Shown piece after piece: positions 1-13,727 of a stretch of DNA of 64,000 bases. A program made the position numbers and the translations under genes. Under the pieces are notes generated by a model, which was given only the letters and a program-made list of their open reading frames with translations, was not told where the DNA came from and ran no database searches. Positions within the stretch are counted from its first letter, which is position 1; each line of letters begins with the position of its first letter. This DNA is from Paramyrothecium sp. XJ0827. Lineage: Eukaryota > Ascomycota > Sordariomycetes > Hypocreales > Stachybotryaceae. The stretch spans positions 2,356,001 to 2,420,000 of the forward strand of contig JAJFPB010000005.1 of assembly GCA_020881915.1 (NCBI GenBank), read 5' to 3'.

Positions 1-1
1 G

Positions 2-457
2 CAGCAACCCATCGCCTCCTCCAAGAAAGCACGAGCCGCCGCCGAGGCTGACGCGCAGATCAAGCTCGCCGCCGCCGAGGCCGCGGACCCGGCCGACGGC
101 GAGGCCATCACGCCTCTGGAGCAACGCGTGCTAAAGTACGTGCGGTGGATGGTGGCTAACCACGGCGGCTTCGTCCCGGCCTTCATGTCGTCCATCCGCC
201 ACGCCCCCCTGATAGACCAGCACAGCAGCTGGGAGAAGCTGGCGCAGCGCAAGGCCGGCTCGACAATCGTCCTGTTGGCCAGAAGCGACGAAATCATCAA
301 TGTCGAGGACTATGTGAAGGTTGCGCTGCCTCTCGTCGGCGGCGACGAGCACGTCGTCTGGAGAGTCTTGCCGGGCGGCCACGACTTTGTCATGACGCAC
401 GCGCAGGACATCGTCAAGGTGCTAGACGAGCAATGGGGGATGGAGGCGGTCAACTGA
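2..457 (+). CDS. Alpha/beta hydrolase, C-terminal part (5' end outside window)
   Basis: The frame is open from the window edge to a TGA at 455-457, giving the last 151 residues. The first part is Ala/Glu-rich and may be a linker. The rest looks like the end of an alpha/beta-hydrolase fold. A late Asp lies in the stretch ARSDEIINVEDY, after a hydrophobic strand (TIVLLA), and a terminal His lies in LPGGHDFVMTH. These are the usual positions of the acid and His of a Ser-Asp-His triad; the nucleophile is upstream of the window. An internal ATG at 128 is in the same frame, but the open frame upstream and the domain layout argue that it is not the start. The gene converges on the ABC transporter with 229 bp between the two stops. 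Substrate unknown. The family call is moderate because only the C-terminus is seen. Confidence 0.65.
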   Translation, partial: QQPIASSKKARAAAEADAQIKLAAAEAADPADGEAITPLEQRVLKYVRWMVANHGGFVPAFMSSIRHAPLIDQHSSWEKLAQRKAGSTIVLLARSDEIINVEDYVKVALPLVGGDEHVVWRVLPGGHDFVMTHAQDIVKVLDEQWGMEAVN

Positions 458-686
458 ACCTGATGCTGGAGCCCCCGGCACGTTCACACTAAAGAGATAA
501 ATTTTCATTAAGGATGAAGTCTGTAGCTGAGTCTATAGATGAGTGGCGTCGCCCACCGTTGCACTGTTTAAAGAGTAGATGAAGTATAGATTACAACCAA
601 ATAGATGGCATGACATGACTGAGTGAAGCTGCCACGAATACATGATTTTCCGTCCCAATGCTTTGCATTCCATCCAAACGCCAAAT

Positions 687-3600
687 TTACCGATCGAGAG
701 CCTGGCTCTGGCACTGTTCAAAACATTAGCAAGCGCCACTCAAAAGGACTGTGGAGCGGGATGAGGGAGAAACTTACCATTTGCCAGTACACACCGCGCT
801 TCTTGAGCAGCTCAGCGTGGCTGCCCTGCTCGAGCAGCTGTCCCTCGCCGAGCACAAAAATGACATCCGCGTTCTGCACCGTCGCCAGTCTGTGCGCGAC
901 AACGACCATGGTTCGGCCCTTGCCCGCGCGCTCGAAGGCGGCCTGCACGAGCTTCTCGCTCTCCGAGTCGAGCGAACTGGTGGCCTCGTCGAGCAGCAAG
1001 ATGTTGGGGTTCCTGATCAGGGCGCGAGCGATGGCAATGCGCTGCTTCTGCCCGCCGGAGAGGGACACGCCACGCGAGCCGATGTTGGTGTTGTAGCCTT
1101 CGGGAAGGGAGACGATGAAGTCGTGGATCGAGGCATCGCGGCAAGCCTGGTGTAGCTGCTCGTCTGTGACCTTTTCAGGATCAACGCCTAGAAGTATGTT
1201 CTCCCTCAGAGTGCCTGGTGGAGAAAGTCAGATCTGTTTGGGCGGGTAGAAAAGAGGGAGACGAGAGGCCATACCTTGAAATAGAGTAGCCTCTTGAGCA
1301 ACCAGAGACAAGTTTTTGCGGTATTCGAACACGTTCATTTCGGCGATGTCCTGTCCGTTGCAGAGGATCTTGCCTTTGTCCAAGTCGTAGAACCTTCATT
1401 TTGGTTAGTCTTCAAGATTACGCATTGCTTGGGTGGTCTTACCTCTCCAACAAGGCAATGATACTCGTCTTGCCACACCCAGATGCACCTACTAGAGCAG
1501 CAAACTGGCCCTTCTCGATAGTCAAGTTGAGTCCTTTGAACACGGGCACATCGCGGCTAGGATACTTGAAATGCAGGTTCTGGAGCTCAATCTTCGCACC
1601 GCCCTCGACTTCGGCGACTTGCTCCGTCTCGGAGCTCTCGGCAGGGAGACGGCTTTCTCGCATGTTGAGGATGCGGTTGGATGCGGCTGTGACTTGAGCC
1701 GCGTTCGGGCCGAAGCTCAAACTCTGGCCGGCCGCTTCTCCGGCGTTGGTGATTGCCATGAAGCACACGAAGAAGTTGACGATTTGGTACTCGCCGCTCA
1801 GCAAAAGGCGGCCACCGTAGTAGAAGATGAGTGCTTGGCAGGCCATGGTGACACTATCAGCGAAGCCAAAGAACAAACTCACCCAACGGGCCTTCTTGTA
1901 AGCAGAAACGACGTGTCCGTTGCAAAGAGTCCCAAATCGCTTGCAGATGGGGCCCTCGAGCGTCAAAGACGTAACTGTCCTGAAGGCGCCGATCGACTCC
2001 GAGGCGAACTTTGAACTCTCCGCAAAGACTTCGTTATTCATCTTCTCGAACTGAATCTCATACTTGAAGCGCCAGAACGACGTCACAAGACTGATTGGCA
2101 GGACGACGCAGCACGATACCAGGGCCAACTTCCACCCGAAGACGAATGCAATGGTGATTGCGCCAGTAACGTTGAAGATGGCGATGTAGACGCTGGCCAT
2201 GTTGGCACCCATGAGTTCCTCAAGCTGGGCCGGATCGCCGCTTGCACGAGACGTCATGGTGCCGTGGGAGTGGTCATCGGAATCAAAGAACGAGATCTTC
2301 TGGTACAAGATGGCCTCAAAGTACATTTGCTGATACTTGGCGCGGATGATGCTCGCCATTCGTGTCGAGAAGAAGAATGTGCCAAAGTAAGATAGACCGA
2401 CGCCAATGGCAAGCACAGTCCACATGAGTCCCCAAAACTCGGCTTCTTCCATGAGCTTTGCAGGCTGTCCAGCGTACTTGAAGAGATCAATGACCTTGGC
2501 GAAAAGCCAAGCTTGAATCGGGATTGCAGCGCCCGCACAAGCAGAAAAGAAGACAGTCAGGATCATCAAGTACCAGTGGTCCTTGGACTCGTAGAACAAT
2601 CGTCCAAAACTTCTGAACAAGTTTCGGTGCCTTTCCGTGATGCTTGTTTCTGCTCCTTCCAGCTCGGACTGTGCCCGGCTCTTCTCTCGTGTCAGAGCAT
2701 CATGTTCGCCCTTGTCCTCGATGCCTTCGTCGGCTGCTTCGGTAGGTTCGCCGAGAGACAAAGCCTGGGCAGCAACGAGCGCAGCGTACACGCCATTCTC
2801 CATAGACATAAGGCTCTCGTGATTGCCACTCTCGACGACCTTTCCCTTTTTCAAGACCACGATCCTGTCCGCCTTCTTAATGGTGGACAGCCGGTGAGCA
2901 ATGGTAATGGTGGTGCGGTTTTGGGCGACGCGGTCGAGGGCTGCTTGTACGATTCTTTCACCTCGGACATCGATCGCGCTCGTTGCTTCATCGAGAATCA
3001 AGATTTTCGGTTTTCGTACGATGGATCGGGCAATGGCAATGCGCTGGCGTTGTCCGCCTGAAAGTTTTGCACCACTATCACCAACCAAGGTGTCGTAGCC
3101 CTAAAAGACAGAATTAGTCGGTTTCAAATGAGACGGACGGAGGAACCAACCTGAGGAAGCCTGTCAATGAATTCGTCGGCAAATGCCTCTTTACAAGCCT
3201 CCTTGACCAACTCCCTCTTCTTCTCTTCGGACTCGTTCTCCCACTGCGAGCCCACAAGACCATAGGCGACATTGACGAAGATGGTGTCGTTGAAGAGGAA
3301 AGGCTCCTGCTGCACAAGTCCGATTTGTGATCGCCACCATCGGAGGTCGAAGTCGTTCAATGGATGACCGCAAGTAGAGATGCTGCCGCCGAGCTTGACA
3401 GGTGGGCCGGTTTCCTCCGGCTCGCTCTTCGTTTCGTCGTCGGCTTCGGTTTCCTCTTCTTCGTCATTCTTCTTCTTGTCCCAAGGCATCTTCTTCTTTG
3501 GCTTCTTCTGCTTCTTCTCTTCCACTGCCTTTTCAATCACATATTGTTCCTGCAAGGTGTACCAACGCTCGATCAAGCCAACGACAGTGCTTTTACCGGA

Positions 3601-5361
3601 ACCCGAGGGGCCGACTATGGCAGTTATTTTTCCAGCTTCGATCGTCAAGTCCAGCTCGTCCAGAATCTTGACGTGGGGGCGGCTGGGGTAAGCGAAGGTG
3701 ACATTCTCGAGGACGATATCTTCTGTGGCGGTTACTTCGGGATCTTTCAGATGGCCGTACTCGGGAAGGGGGGCATCGATGACCGTGAAGAATTGGCACG
3801 CAGCCACAGTTGCCTTGCTCACGGCCAATAAGGGAGTAGATGTGCGCTCGAGAGAGAAAACAGTCATCATGACCGAAAGCAAGACACTATCGTTGATCAG
3901 CACAAGACGCTCACTCAGGCTAGACGTTTGGAGCTCACATAGTGATTGTACCAACACTGTCCATTCGACCCTCCACAAACATCTTGGCTCCATACCAAAA
4001 TGCCAATGCGAAGGCACCAAATGCACCGAAGAACTTTGCAAGTTAGCAATGCCCATTCATCCATGGAATAGAAGAGTCACATACGACGAAACCGAATTGG
4101 GTGGCGATGAAGGGTGACATGAATTGGGCATGGCGGCAAGACTCCTGCACGAACTCTGAGTACTTGGTGGCCATTCGGGACTCCGCACCACAGGCCGAGA
4201 TCATGCGGATGCTGGCCAGCGTTTCGCTGGCAACGGCTGAAGCCTTGCCCTCGGACTAGGCATAGGAGTGAGTCAACTGAGATCTACTTGCGGAACCTGG
4301 GAGCACTAACCTTCGTCATTCGCCCATGGCCCTTGACGATCTGTGGCAGCAGGATGGACACACTCAGGCCAATGAAGAAGATGCAAGTCGAAGTCACCAG
4401 AGTGAGCTCCCAGCTGTAGGTGAATGCAACGACAATAGCAGCAATAATCAACGATGCATACTCAATAAAAACCCCGAGCTTCTCGGAGATTCCCAACTGC
4501 AGGGTGTTGCTAGTGGATGTAATAGTAGTGGTGGCATAGCCTGGGGGCATGGAGTCCAGCACATGGACGCTTTGTGCCAACAGGTGTTCGAGATAGTGAA
4601 GTCGGATAGCAGCTGACAGCCTAATGCCAATCATTCGAAAAGCAAACTGTAGAGAACACGGGGGTCAGATGTTGCCACAGCCATGAAGGAGACCGCGCGG
4701 TGTTTGAAAAGTCCATACCTTGTTGATGGAATTGAGTCCCCATCGGCCCAGGAAGAGGGCAAACATGTACAGTCTGGTCCGGTTGTCAGTGACGTGTTCA
4801 TTGATGAAATTTGCCGGCTCTGGGTGTTCAAAGGAGACTCACGCAAGTCTGTCAAGCGTGTTGGCAAACTCCTCAGGGCTGGGGCCTCCAGCTCCAGGGG
4901 TGGTGAAGTCACTAAAGTTGCCGACAAATTGACCTGGCAGAGAGTCGTTAGCGACGGAAGAATAGCACCGGATTCATGGGAAGGCAGCGCTCACCAAAGA
5001 CAACGTTCATCAGAGGTAGGGTGATGCCCGCGCCGATGGAGGCGATGACGCCGGCGGCATATGCGAGCAAGTCCAGCTTCTTCGCATACGAGAAGACGCG
5101 CTACATGCGTGTTAATTTAATTGCGTGAAAGGCTGTCAGTGGAAGCCGGAGACCGGCCCAGGTCAGGTCAGGTTCACGCACAACATAGTCCTTGAAGGTG
5201 GCCGTCCTCTCGGGCCGCCGCTTGACCTCGGCGGCGGCTTCATCGTCCACAGTCGCAACGGCATCGCTCGACTGCGAGTCGTGGGCTTGGCTGTGCTTCT
5301 CCTTCTCGACCTCGAGCGAGGTCGTCACGTAGGCGGTTTCCGCCTCGGGCTGGGCGGTCAT
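687..5361 (-). CDS. ABCB-type full ABC transporter (MDR/P-glycoprotein-like), 12 exons
   Basis: Plasma-membrane or organellar exporter with the order TMD1-NBD1-TMD2-NBD2. Exons on the minus strand: 5182-5361, 4995-5100, 4843-4933, 4719-4773, 4311-4646, 4085-4255, 3939-4033, 3151-3886, 1443-3100, 1275-1393, 778-1214, 687-713. They sum to 4011 nt, or 1336 aa; an in-frame ATG at 5421 would add 20 residues. The last exon is only 27 nt and encodes CQSQALDR, a typical end for this family. NBD1 has Walker [10 protein letters not shown] (about 437-445), LSGGQRQR and [12 protein letters not shown]2 has [17 protein letters not shown] and ILLLDEATS. Both H-loops (AHRLST, AHRLAT) and both catalytic Glu residues are present, so both ATP sites look competent. 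NBD1 carries a Lys/Glu-rich insertion of about 54 residues after Walker A. The donor ending exon 8 is GTTGGT. No biosynthetic cluster surrounds the gene, so its substrate cannot be inferred. Confidence 0.93.
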
Positions 5362-5421
5362 GTTTGGCTCGGGCGACTGGCCATGGGCGTGCGGTGCAAG
5401 ACGCAGAGATGGCAGAGGCAC

Positions 5422-8400
5422 GTTAAAAGACGAGGGCCTGTCAGCGGATGCAGAGAGGATACGCAGATGCGTGGTTCCAGAACGTCGAGCCTTATGAGAT
5501 TGTCATGCCAAGACGTGACCAGCTGTGATTCGACACGAAATACGATTAGGGGGACCTCTCGGAGGTACAAGTACCCCGGGGCCCGCCTCAGGCATGTAGA
5601 TCTCCCAATTGAGGTGGTTGTAAGAGGGGCCACGTCCCATGTCCATGACCCCATTTCATTCTTTCCGCTGCCTGCCTTGGGTCAAGGTACCTGGGTAGAG
5701 CCCCCTTCGAGGTCGTAAGCGAAACACCGCAATTGTGACTCCGGCGGAAGGGATGGGGGTTTTTGGAGTCCAAGGGTCAGAAGCGACCCTCGGCGCATAA
5801 AAGCCGACCGTGGGAATGCCATGGGCCTGCGTCTGGCCTTAACAGATTCCTGAATCCGTTTCCCAAGTTATTAATACACTTCTTCAAGGCTGGCCACTAA
5901 CACTAAACTTGGCGCCAACGAAACACAAGTACTCTTCAGCAAAGTCCCCAAAACATCCAAGCCTTTAGGATTCAAGACTAGGAACGTGCGCACGTAGAAA
6001 CTCCCCAGCATGGTTGACTCAGATTGGCACCGAGCGTCGTAATGCTTCCAGGCATCCACGCTTCCTCGAGTGTTTGCCTGCAACTTGTCCTTTCTGCAAA
6101 CGCAAAGCAGTCATTGGCCGTCAGCTCATCTGCATCCTCTGTAAAGAGGTAGGTGGTTGTGATTGGCTTGTCTCTGAGAGCAATGTCTCTGAAAGTTGCG
6201 CCTGCATTCTTCCGGTTTTACTCGACCCTGCAGTTCATGCGGGCATGCAGGCTTCCATGACAGCCAGTCGCACAATGCAATGCCAAAATTGACCAACCAC
6301 CCTTGTCCAGTAAAATGTCCGCATAATAGTGACATGACGATATTGTACGTTGCGAAAACGGCCAAGGCTTCCTTGAATACCTCAATACTTTAATAAGTGA
6401 TCAACGAACAAGCTTTTGAAAGCTCGTCGGTTTTTTTAGGTACTTGCGCGTATCTCTTGCCCAAAGGCAATTTCCTGCTGGTGAAATCATGCCTGTTCGC
6501 AAATATGATCCGCTGGAAGTACTTTAGAATACATGCATGAGGCAACGTGTAAAATGGGGTGCGGGACTCGGGCCGTTCGCGAGTTCCGCATCCCCGGTCG
6601 ATGCTAGGCGGGTTCTTCGACGGGTCCGACAAACTCACGGGTTCCAATCGTTTACACCTCGCTAAACGCGTATTATCTATCTAAGCTATCTTTCCCGAAG
6701 GGGACGTTCAAGCCACCAAGGACTGCCACACATGTCAATAAGAAGGGGGCTATTGTCTTGCAAATATCTTCGTGGACTTTCCAAACCGCTCTTGTCTCAT
6801 TGGCCTCATGATCCATGCTCTGAGGTGCATTTAGGCCAGCCATTGTCTCATTTGCTCCACACTCGGCCAGTGAGACACTTTCTTGACTGCAAAATCCTCA
6901 GGGAACTTGTGGTGTCCAAGAGCTCATCGCCTACAACACTTATCCGAAAAAGCTTCTGACAACTCTCACGAATTGCAGCCGTATTGCATGCTGATCAGAC
7001 TAAGCACGGCATGGTCGGGCTCCTCAGCACGGCAGTATTTCCTTGCCTTGCTGTCGATGATTATTTCGGCTCACATCAGCAGGATCTTCTTCTAAGGAAT
7101 GCGATGATTGTGCAATCTCGGATCCTCCCTACTAAGTGTCGTGTCTGAGGTCATCAAAGTGGAGTCGCCTTCCATGCTTTACAATTGGGCCACATGCCAG
7201 ATATGCAAATGATGGCAGAGCGCTCTCCCACATACCTTTGTCACGAAACTCCCAGCACGATTGAGGAGTGCTGGAGGGTGATGAAGTCGTCACCCTAACC
7301 CAGGCTCACACCATAATCGTGCCCATGATTGTGGACAATAGCCATGCACGCTTCCAATATGCAACTGATAATGTAGCTCGGGGTCGGATAGCAGTGGGCT
7401 TCGCGTTTGATTTCTTGCATCATGTAGTAGACGCCTACCTCATGTGTAAAGTCTGAATTAGCAACTCTTCAGGGCCAACACATACTTTATTTTGTGTCAT
7501 TAGAGACAATTGGTTCATTTTTTTCCTGCCAAGTTGTTGGCGTGCACCGCGCGGTTGGCCCTGTCCATGGTCTCAGCGGCGTCGAACCCGGGGCGAGTCC
7601 GAATCCTGATGGATCTCGCTCCTGCCAGAACTGCCGGCAGCCGCGCACGCACTCTGTATTATCGGAGGCCGTCCGAAGTTGAAACGAGCTGGGCTAAGGC
7701 TCGCCCAGCTTCCGGCGGCCGGCGCATGGACTTGGAATGATCCGACAAAGCTGTTGGGGATGATGAGCCAAGACTCATGGACTTGGAAGCATTTTGCGCG
7801 GCTTCGCCTCGGCAAGCTAGATCGGGGCTCTTCCATACCACAATTAGACAACGAGGCGCTGGCATCGTAATGAGAGGGTTTACTGTTGCTCTAGGCTGCT
7901 TGCGAGATGAACATGTTGTGGAAGACGGCGCAGCTTGGCCCACTATGCGTCTTCTGCCACTCTGCGGTTAGCCATGTTTCGTTTAGCCGCAGTCAAACCC
8001 GCGATTCAAACATGGCGTTGGTGGCAGTGGCTATGCTTAAAGTGCTTGCGTCGGGCCTTGAACGCTTCATTAAAGGATGAGGCCAGAGAAGGATTTGCTG
8101 CAAGAGTCCGTGAGCCGTCCTAGCCCTCCAATCCCCCCCCCTCCTCCGACCGCGGGAATGGAAGTGCCGTCCGATGGGTCACCTCTCCCGACACCATTTG
8201 AAGAGGGCCGCTTTGCAGTGCATCTCCAGCGCGAGCCTTTGCCCAGTCAACCCGCCACGAGGCTTTTAGCAAGGGTCCGCAACTATCACGAAAACGCAGG
8301 TGGGGGAGGTGATTGTCAAGTAGGCATATTGGTGTCAAAGCACAACAAGGGACCCAGTGGAAAACCTGGTTACCCACGGGCAAACCATGGTCCGCTTGCT

Positions 8401-10351
8401 GTTTTGTGGAGGGCAGCGGGGGCGACCCTCATCCTTGTTTATCTGAAGTCCGGCTGGACGAGGTCGCGGTCGCAGAGGGTGGACTATCCGTCTCGTCAGT
8501 GACAGGAAGAACGAGAACGGGCGTTTTGCTAGCCAGGGGCATCCATGATGCGGGATTGCGGGACTAATGTCACTTTGTCGACAGTCTGCCTTAGTTTGAA
8601 CGGGTCCAACGCTCCGGAGGCAGTTTGGCAAATGTGATGGAGCAGTTCGCATCTGTCTCGGGGCTTGGCTGGGTTCGTCGTCTAACAAGAGACGGGAGTC
8701 GAGAAATCGTATGCATGTCTCGTGCCCACTCCTCCTGCATGCAATGGCTGCGTCGTTTCCCGTTTTGATCTATCAAACATCGTGCACCTCGATGAAGTGC
8801 AGCATGTGTGTCGAACCCCGCGTGTCAGGATCGACAAAGAGGGGAAAGACACCAAGGGAGACAAGAGAGAAAAGAGAAGAAAAGCAGTGCTCGGATCTCT
8901 GGCATGGGCCTGATCTCTGGGTCACGGACCTCTCGCCGCATGCATGAAATAGGCCGTGCACCACGCCGTTTTGACGTCGCGCAACTGCTCGAGACGCCCC
9001 GGTGACCGGGGGCTGGTGCGGCAGCTAGACGTAGGCGGGACGTTTGGCGCAAGGGCCTCCAGTCTGCAGCCTGTCACTACCTTACTGGGCATGCGCTACG
9101 GCCAAGGCCTTTTCCCATCTTGACCCGACTTGCAGCTTTTCAACCTCAAGGCATCGGTCCACTTCTTGTCAGGTCGGACTGACGGTTCCACGGGGGCAAT
9201 GGCAAGCCCTAGACGGCGCCGCGTTAGCATGAAGAGTGAGAAGTGCAGGTTGTTGCGCTTACTCGAGTTCGAGCCCGTCTGCATTTAGTTTGTTGTGATA
9301 AACCAAGAACCATGACTGGCAGCCAGCTCGTGTCTTGAGGGTGTCAGAAGGGACCTTACTCGTGCAACAGCCCGCGCTGCGCAAGCCGCAAAGCTATCGG
9401 ACGATTGACAGACTAGGTAGGCGGGCTTGGGGGAGGGTAGCATCGTTGCTTTGCCTCACAGACGAGGAGCTCCAGACTCTCCATACCCATACCTTTAATG
9501 TAGTCAAGTATTGGAAACCCCTGTCCAAGCCCCCCCCTGTCAAGTCTGGAGCTTGGTTCGCGGGATCGACGCAACAGACTGGGACGGACCTCTTCAACAT
9601 CCAACGTCTGAGGCTCACAACTTAGTTAAAGGCCCGGCCGCCCTCCCAAGAGCAGTGCGCTTGGGGACTCTTTTCTCCCGTTGGACTTCTTCTCATCCTC
9701 CTCGCCTCCCCTCTGTCGCGAGTGTGTGTTGCTTTTCCAGTGCTACTATCAAACAACTCTTTTTTGCGCCGGTCCACCCACCCTTCCGCGGTTGCTTCTA
9801 GGCTCTGGGCTTTGCCACTTACACGGTACACCAGGACATTGTCGATACCGAGGCCAAAGAACACCATCTGCACGCATCGCGCCCTACTGCATCGTATCTC
9901 CGACCGTCACCTCCGTTTCACCTGCAGCTTTATTAGAAATAGTCTGCTTGGAACATCACATCCATCTCATCCCATTATCGAATGCACACGCCCCCGGCCG
10001 GATTCCCGGGCTTGATCTACTTCCCTACAGAGCTTCTCACCCTCCAATACTAAGACGGTAGCGCGACAACTACCAGCCACACTACCCCAGAAACGCCGGG
10101 GATCTGCTCAACTCTATCGCCTCTGCTTCTTCTTCTGCTTCTGCTTCTACCTTCCAATCACTAGCCTAGCTCTCCGAGATCGACCGGATCGTCAATTGGC
10201 AACGTTATTCGGCGATTTAGGCTCTGCCATCCCAAACTCACTGTCCGCTCCGTCCTTCGGATCCCGCAGCGGGCAAGGCCAATCCCGCTCCCTCGCGGGG
10301 AATCTTCCTGGGCGAGCCGCGCTTTCGGTATAAACCATCTTCACCTCCACA
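5422..10351. other. 4.9-kb intergenic interval, no gene recognised
   Basis: The open frames here are short, none longer than about 140 codons. They overlap in several frames and resemble no family I know. I found no tRNA with a plausible T-arm and no terminal inverted repeats. The left end should hold the ABC transporter promoter. The right end, from about 9640, is pyrimidine-rich (CTTCTTCTTCTGCTTC near 10125) and free of ATG from 9985 to the start at 10352, which fits a transcribed leader of the next gene. Confidence 0.6.
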
Positions 10352-11496
10352 ATGGCTGCCCTTTCCCAACCCCCTGTGGGTTTTTCAATCGCTCTCAACT
10401 CCCGATCTCCGTATTCTGGTGCCATACAAGGCTCTCTTCGACGAAACATCAACCTGCCGAACATGAAGCGTGTTCCTCGAGACGTTGTTTCCCCGCCGCC
10501 GCAGTCGCCTCCTCGGGCTTCAGGAGACTGGAAGGGCATCCTGGGCCTTGCGAAAAGGCACTATGCCAGCAGGCGGTTCCATCAATGCTTTGCTTTGTGT
10601 CAGGAAACACTAAGCACTGTCAAGCCTCTGGTAGGTTCCACGTCTTGATCACCGCTCCACGTTCAACGTAAACTAACATCGCAATGTAGAACAATATTGA
10701 ACCCGCCTATCTCATCTACCTGAACTTCTATGCTGCCAATGCGCTAGAAGCACAGGCTCGAGACATGCACCAGGGCCCTTCGTCCCGGTGCAAGCTGCTC
10801 ACACAAGCCCGCGACTACTACGAGCGGGCCTCCGCGCTTCTGAGTGCTGAGGAATCTATCAACGCTCGTCCATCGTGGAGGGCCGCGTGTCCTACACCGG
10901 AACTTCACTCACCCGTAGGGTCAACGTGTTCTCGTTCCACCATCTCCTCCAGGGCATCTTCCCCCGACTCTTCCATTTTGTCGGCGGGTAGGTCCCCGGC
11001 GAGGCACAAGAAACGGGTCACGTTTCAAGATGACCCCGTAGTTGAGCCCATCGTGCGGCCCGACTCGCCCACCCTAGGCTTTGATGAATGGATGGGCGGC
11101 TCATCTCCCATCGCTTCTTCCCCAGAACCCTTCGCCCGCATCGAAAAGTCCCCTCCCGTGACCTTCTCCTCGTCACCCGACTCTTCACCCCTTCCACCCA
11201 TCATCGAGGAGCAGGACACTGCAGACCCATTCCTCCTTGTCCGCTCTGTACACCGCTATTGCACAATCTTGACCGATCTTCAAAGGCAGATTAAATGCCA
11301 TGTTGCAGCCGTGGACGCCGACGTGGCAAGTTTGAAAGAACCTCGCTATTCTCTCCCGGAGAACGAGGAGCTGCGCGCTCTTGAGCTCAAGACACGCATC
11401 GAGCGCCTCCGCTCGAACGGTTGGAGGAGGCCACGGTTTGATGCTTCAAAGTACGGGCGGTTGCGCGAAGCAGCAATGGCCGATCTCATGGGTTGA
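10352..11496 (+). CDS. Conserved hypothetical protein with an RVTF (PP1-docking-like) motif
   Basis: Two exons, 10352-10630 and 10690-11496, are joined in phase 0 over a 59-nt intron (GTAGGT donor, AATGTAG acceptor) and give 361 aa. The start ATG sits in a good context (CCACAATGG) after an ATG-free leader. Residues of about 60-140 (GLAKRHYASRRFHQCF, then AYLIYLNFYAANALEAQAR, DYYERASALL) read as a helical, TPR-like region. It is followed by a Ser/Pro-rich disordered segment. At about residues 200-205 lies KKRVTF followed by acidic residues, which fits the RVxF consensus for protein phosphatase 1 docking. The C-terminus (LRSVHRYCTILTDLQRQIK to the end) is predicted helical. I infer a regulatory or scaffold role but cannot name a function. 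The gene converges with the kinase gene downstream. Confidence 0.8.
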
Positions 11497-12139
11497 ACGC
11501 AGGGAGAAGGTCCTTGCTGCACTTACCTCTTCCCCTACCAATCCCGAATAACGTCTGAAACTCAAAGCATTGGTGGGATGATTTACGACAAATAATGAGT
11601 AATACCTGCTGCTGGGCAGCTTCCCTTCGACTCTGTTTATTTTTTTTCGACGTATTGGCATCTGTCTGCGCCACAGGAATCTTTGTATATAATTTCTTAT
11701 ATTCTTACATGGGTTTTGGACAAGGCAGAGTAGCTCCTTGATCAACGTGATCTCTTGGGTGTAAGCAAATTTGGTCCTACTGGACGCGAAGAATACTATT
11801 CAACTGATTTTCAGACATCGCTGCTGCGGCTTCAACCATCATAGATCTTCGTCTTACTAAAATTGCCCTGCCTCATACCATTCCTGACCTTCCCGTAATC
11901 GCTGAGGGCCGCCCTGTCGCCCTCACCCGGAGTCCGATTGACTTCGCCTCCAAAAGACTGAAGAGACAAAAGAAACAAAAGAGAGAAGAGAACTACGAGA
12001 GAACATAGTTCGTCGGTCCTCCGGCTACGAGGACCCCCATCACTGCCCTCACGGAGGGTCTGCAAAAAGATGTGTTCGTCCTCACCACGCGGCATGGTTG
12101 ATGCGTCCGCGTCATCGAAAAGTTTCTTCCACCAAGTGA
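11497..12139. other. Convergent 3' intergenic region
   Basis: Holds the 3' flanks of the hypothetical gene on the left and the kinase on the right. T-rich stretches (TTTATTTTTTTTCG near 11636, TATATAATTTCTTATATTC near 11685) are suitable for 3'-end formation. No gene seen. Confidence 0.5.

Positions 12140-13727
<1,588 letters not shown>

Noticed and set aside
5422..10351. Transposon or RIP-mutated repeat in the first intergenic gap
   Set aside because: Not strongly AT-rich, no terminal repeats seen by eye and no transposase or reverse-transcriptase motif in any frame.
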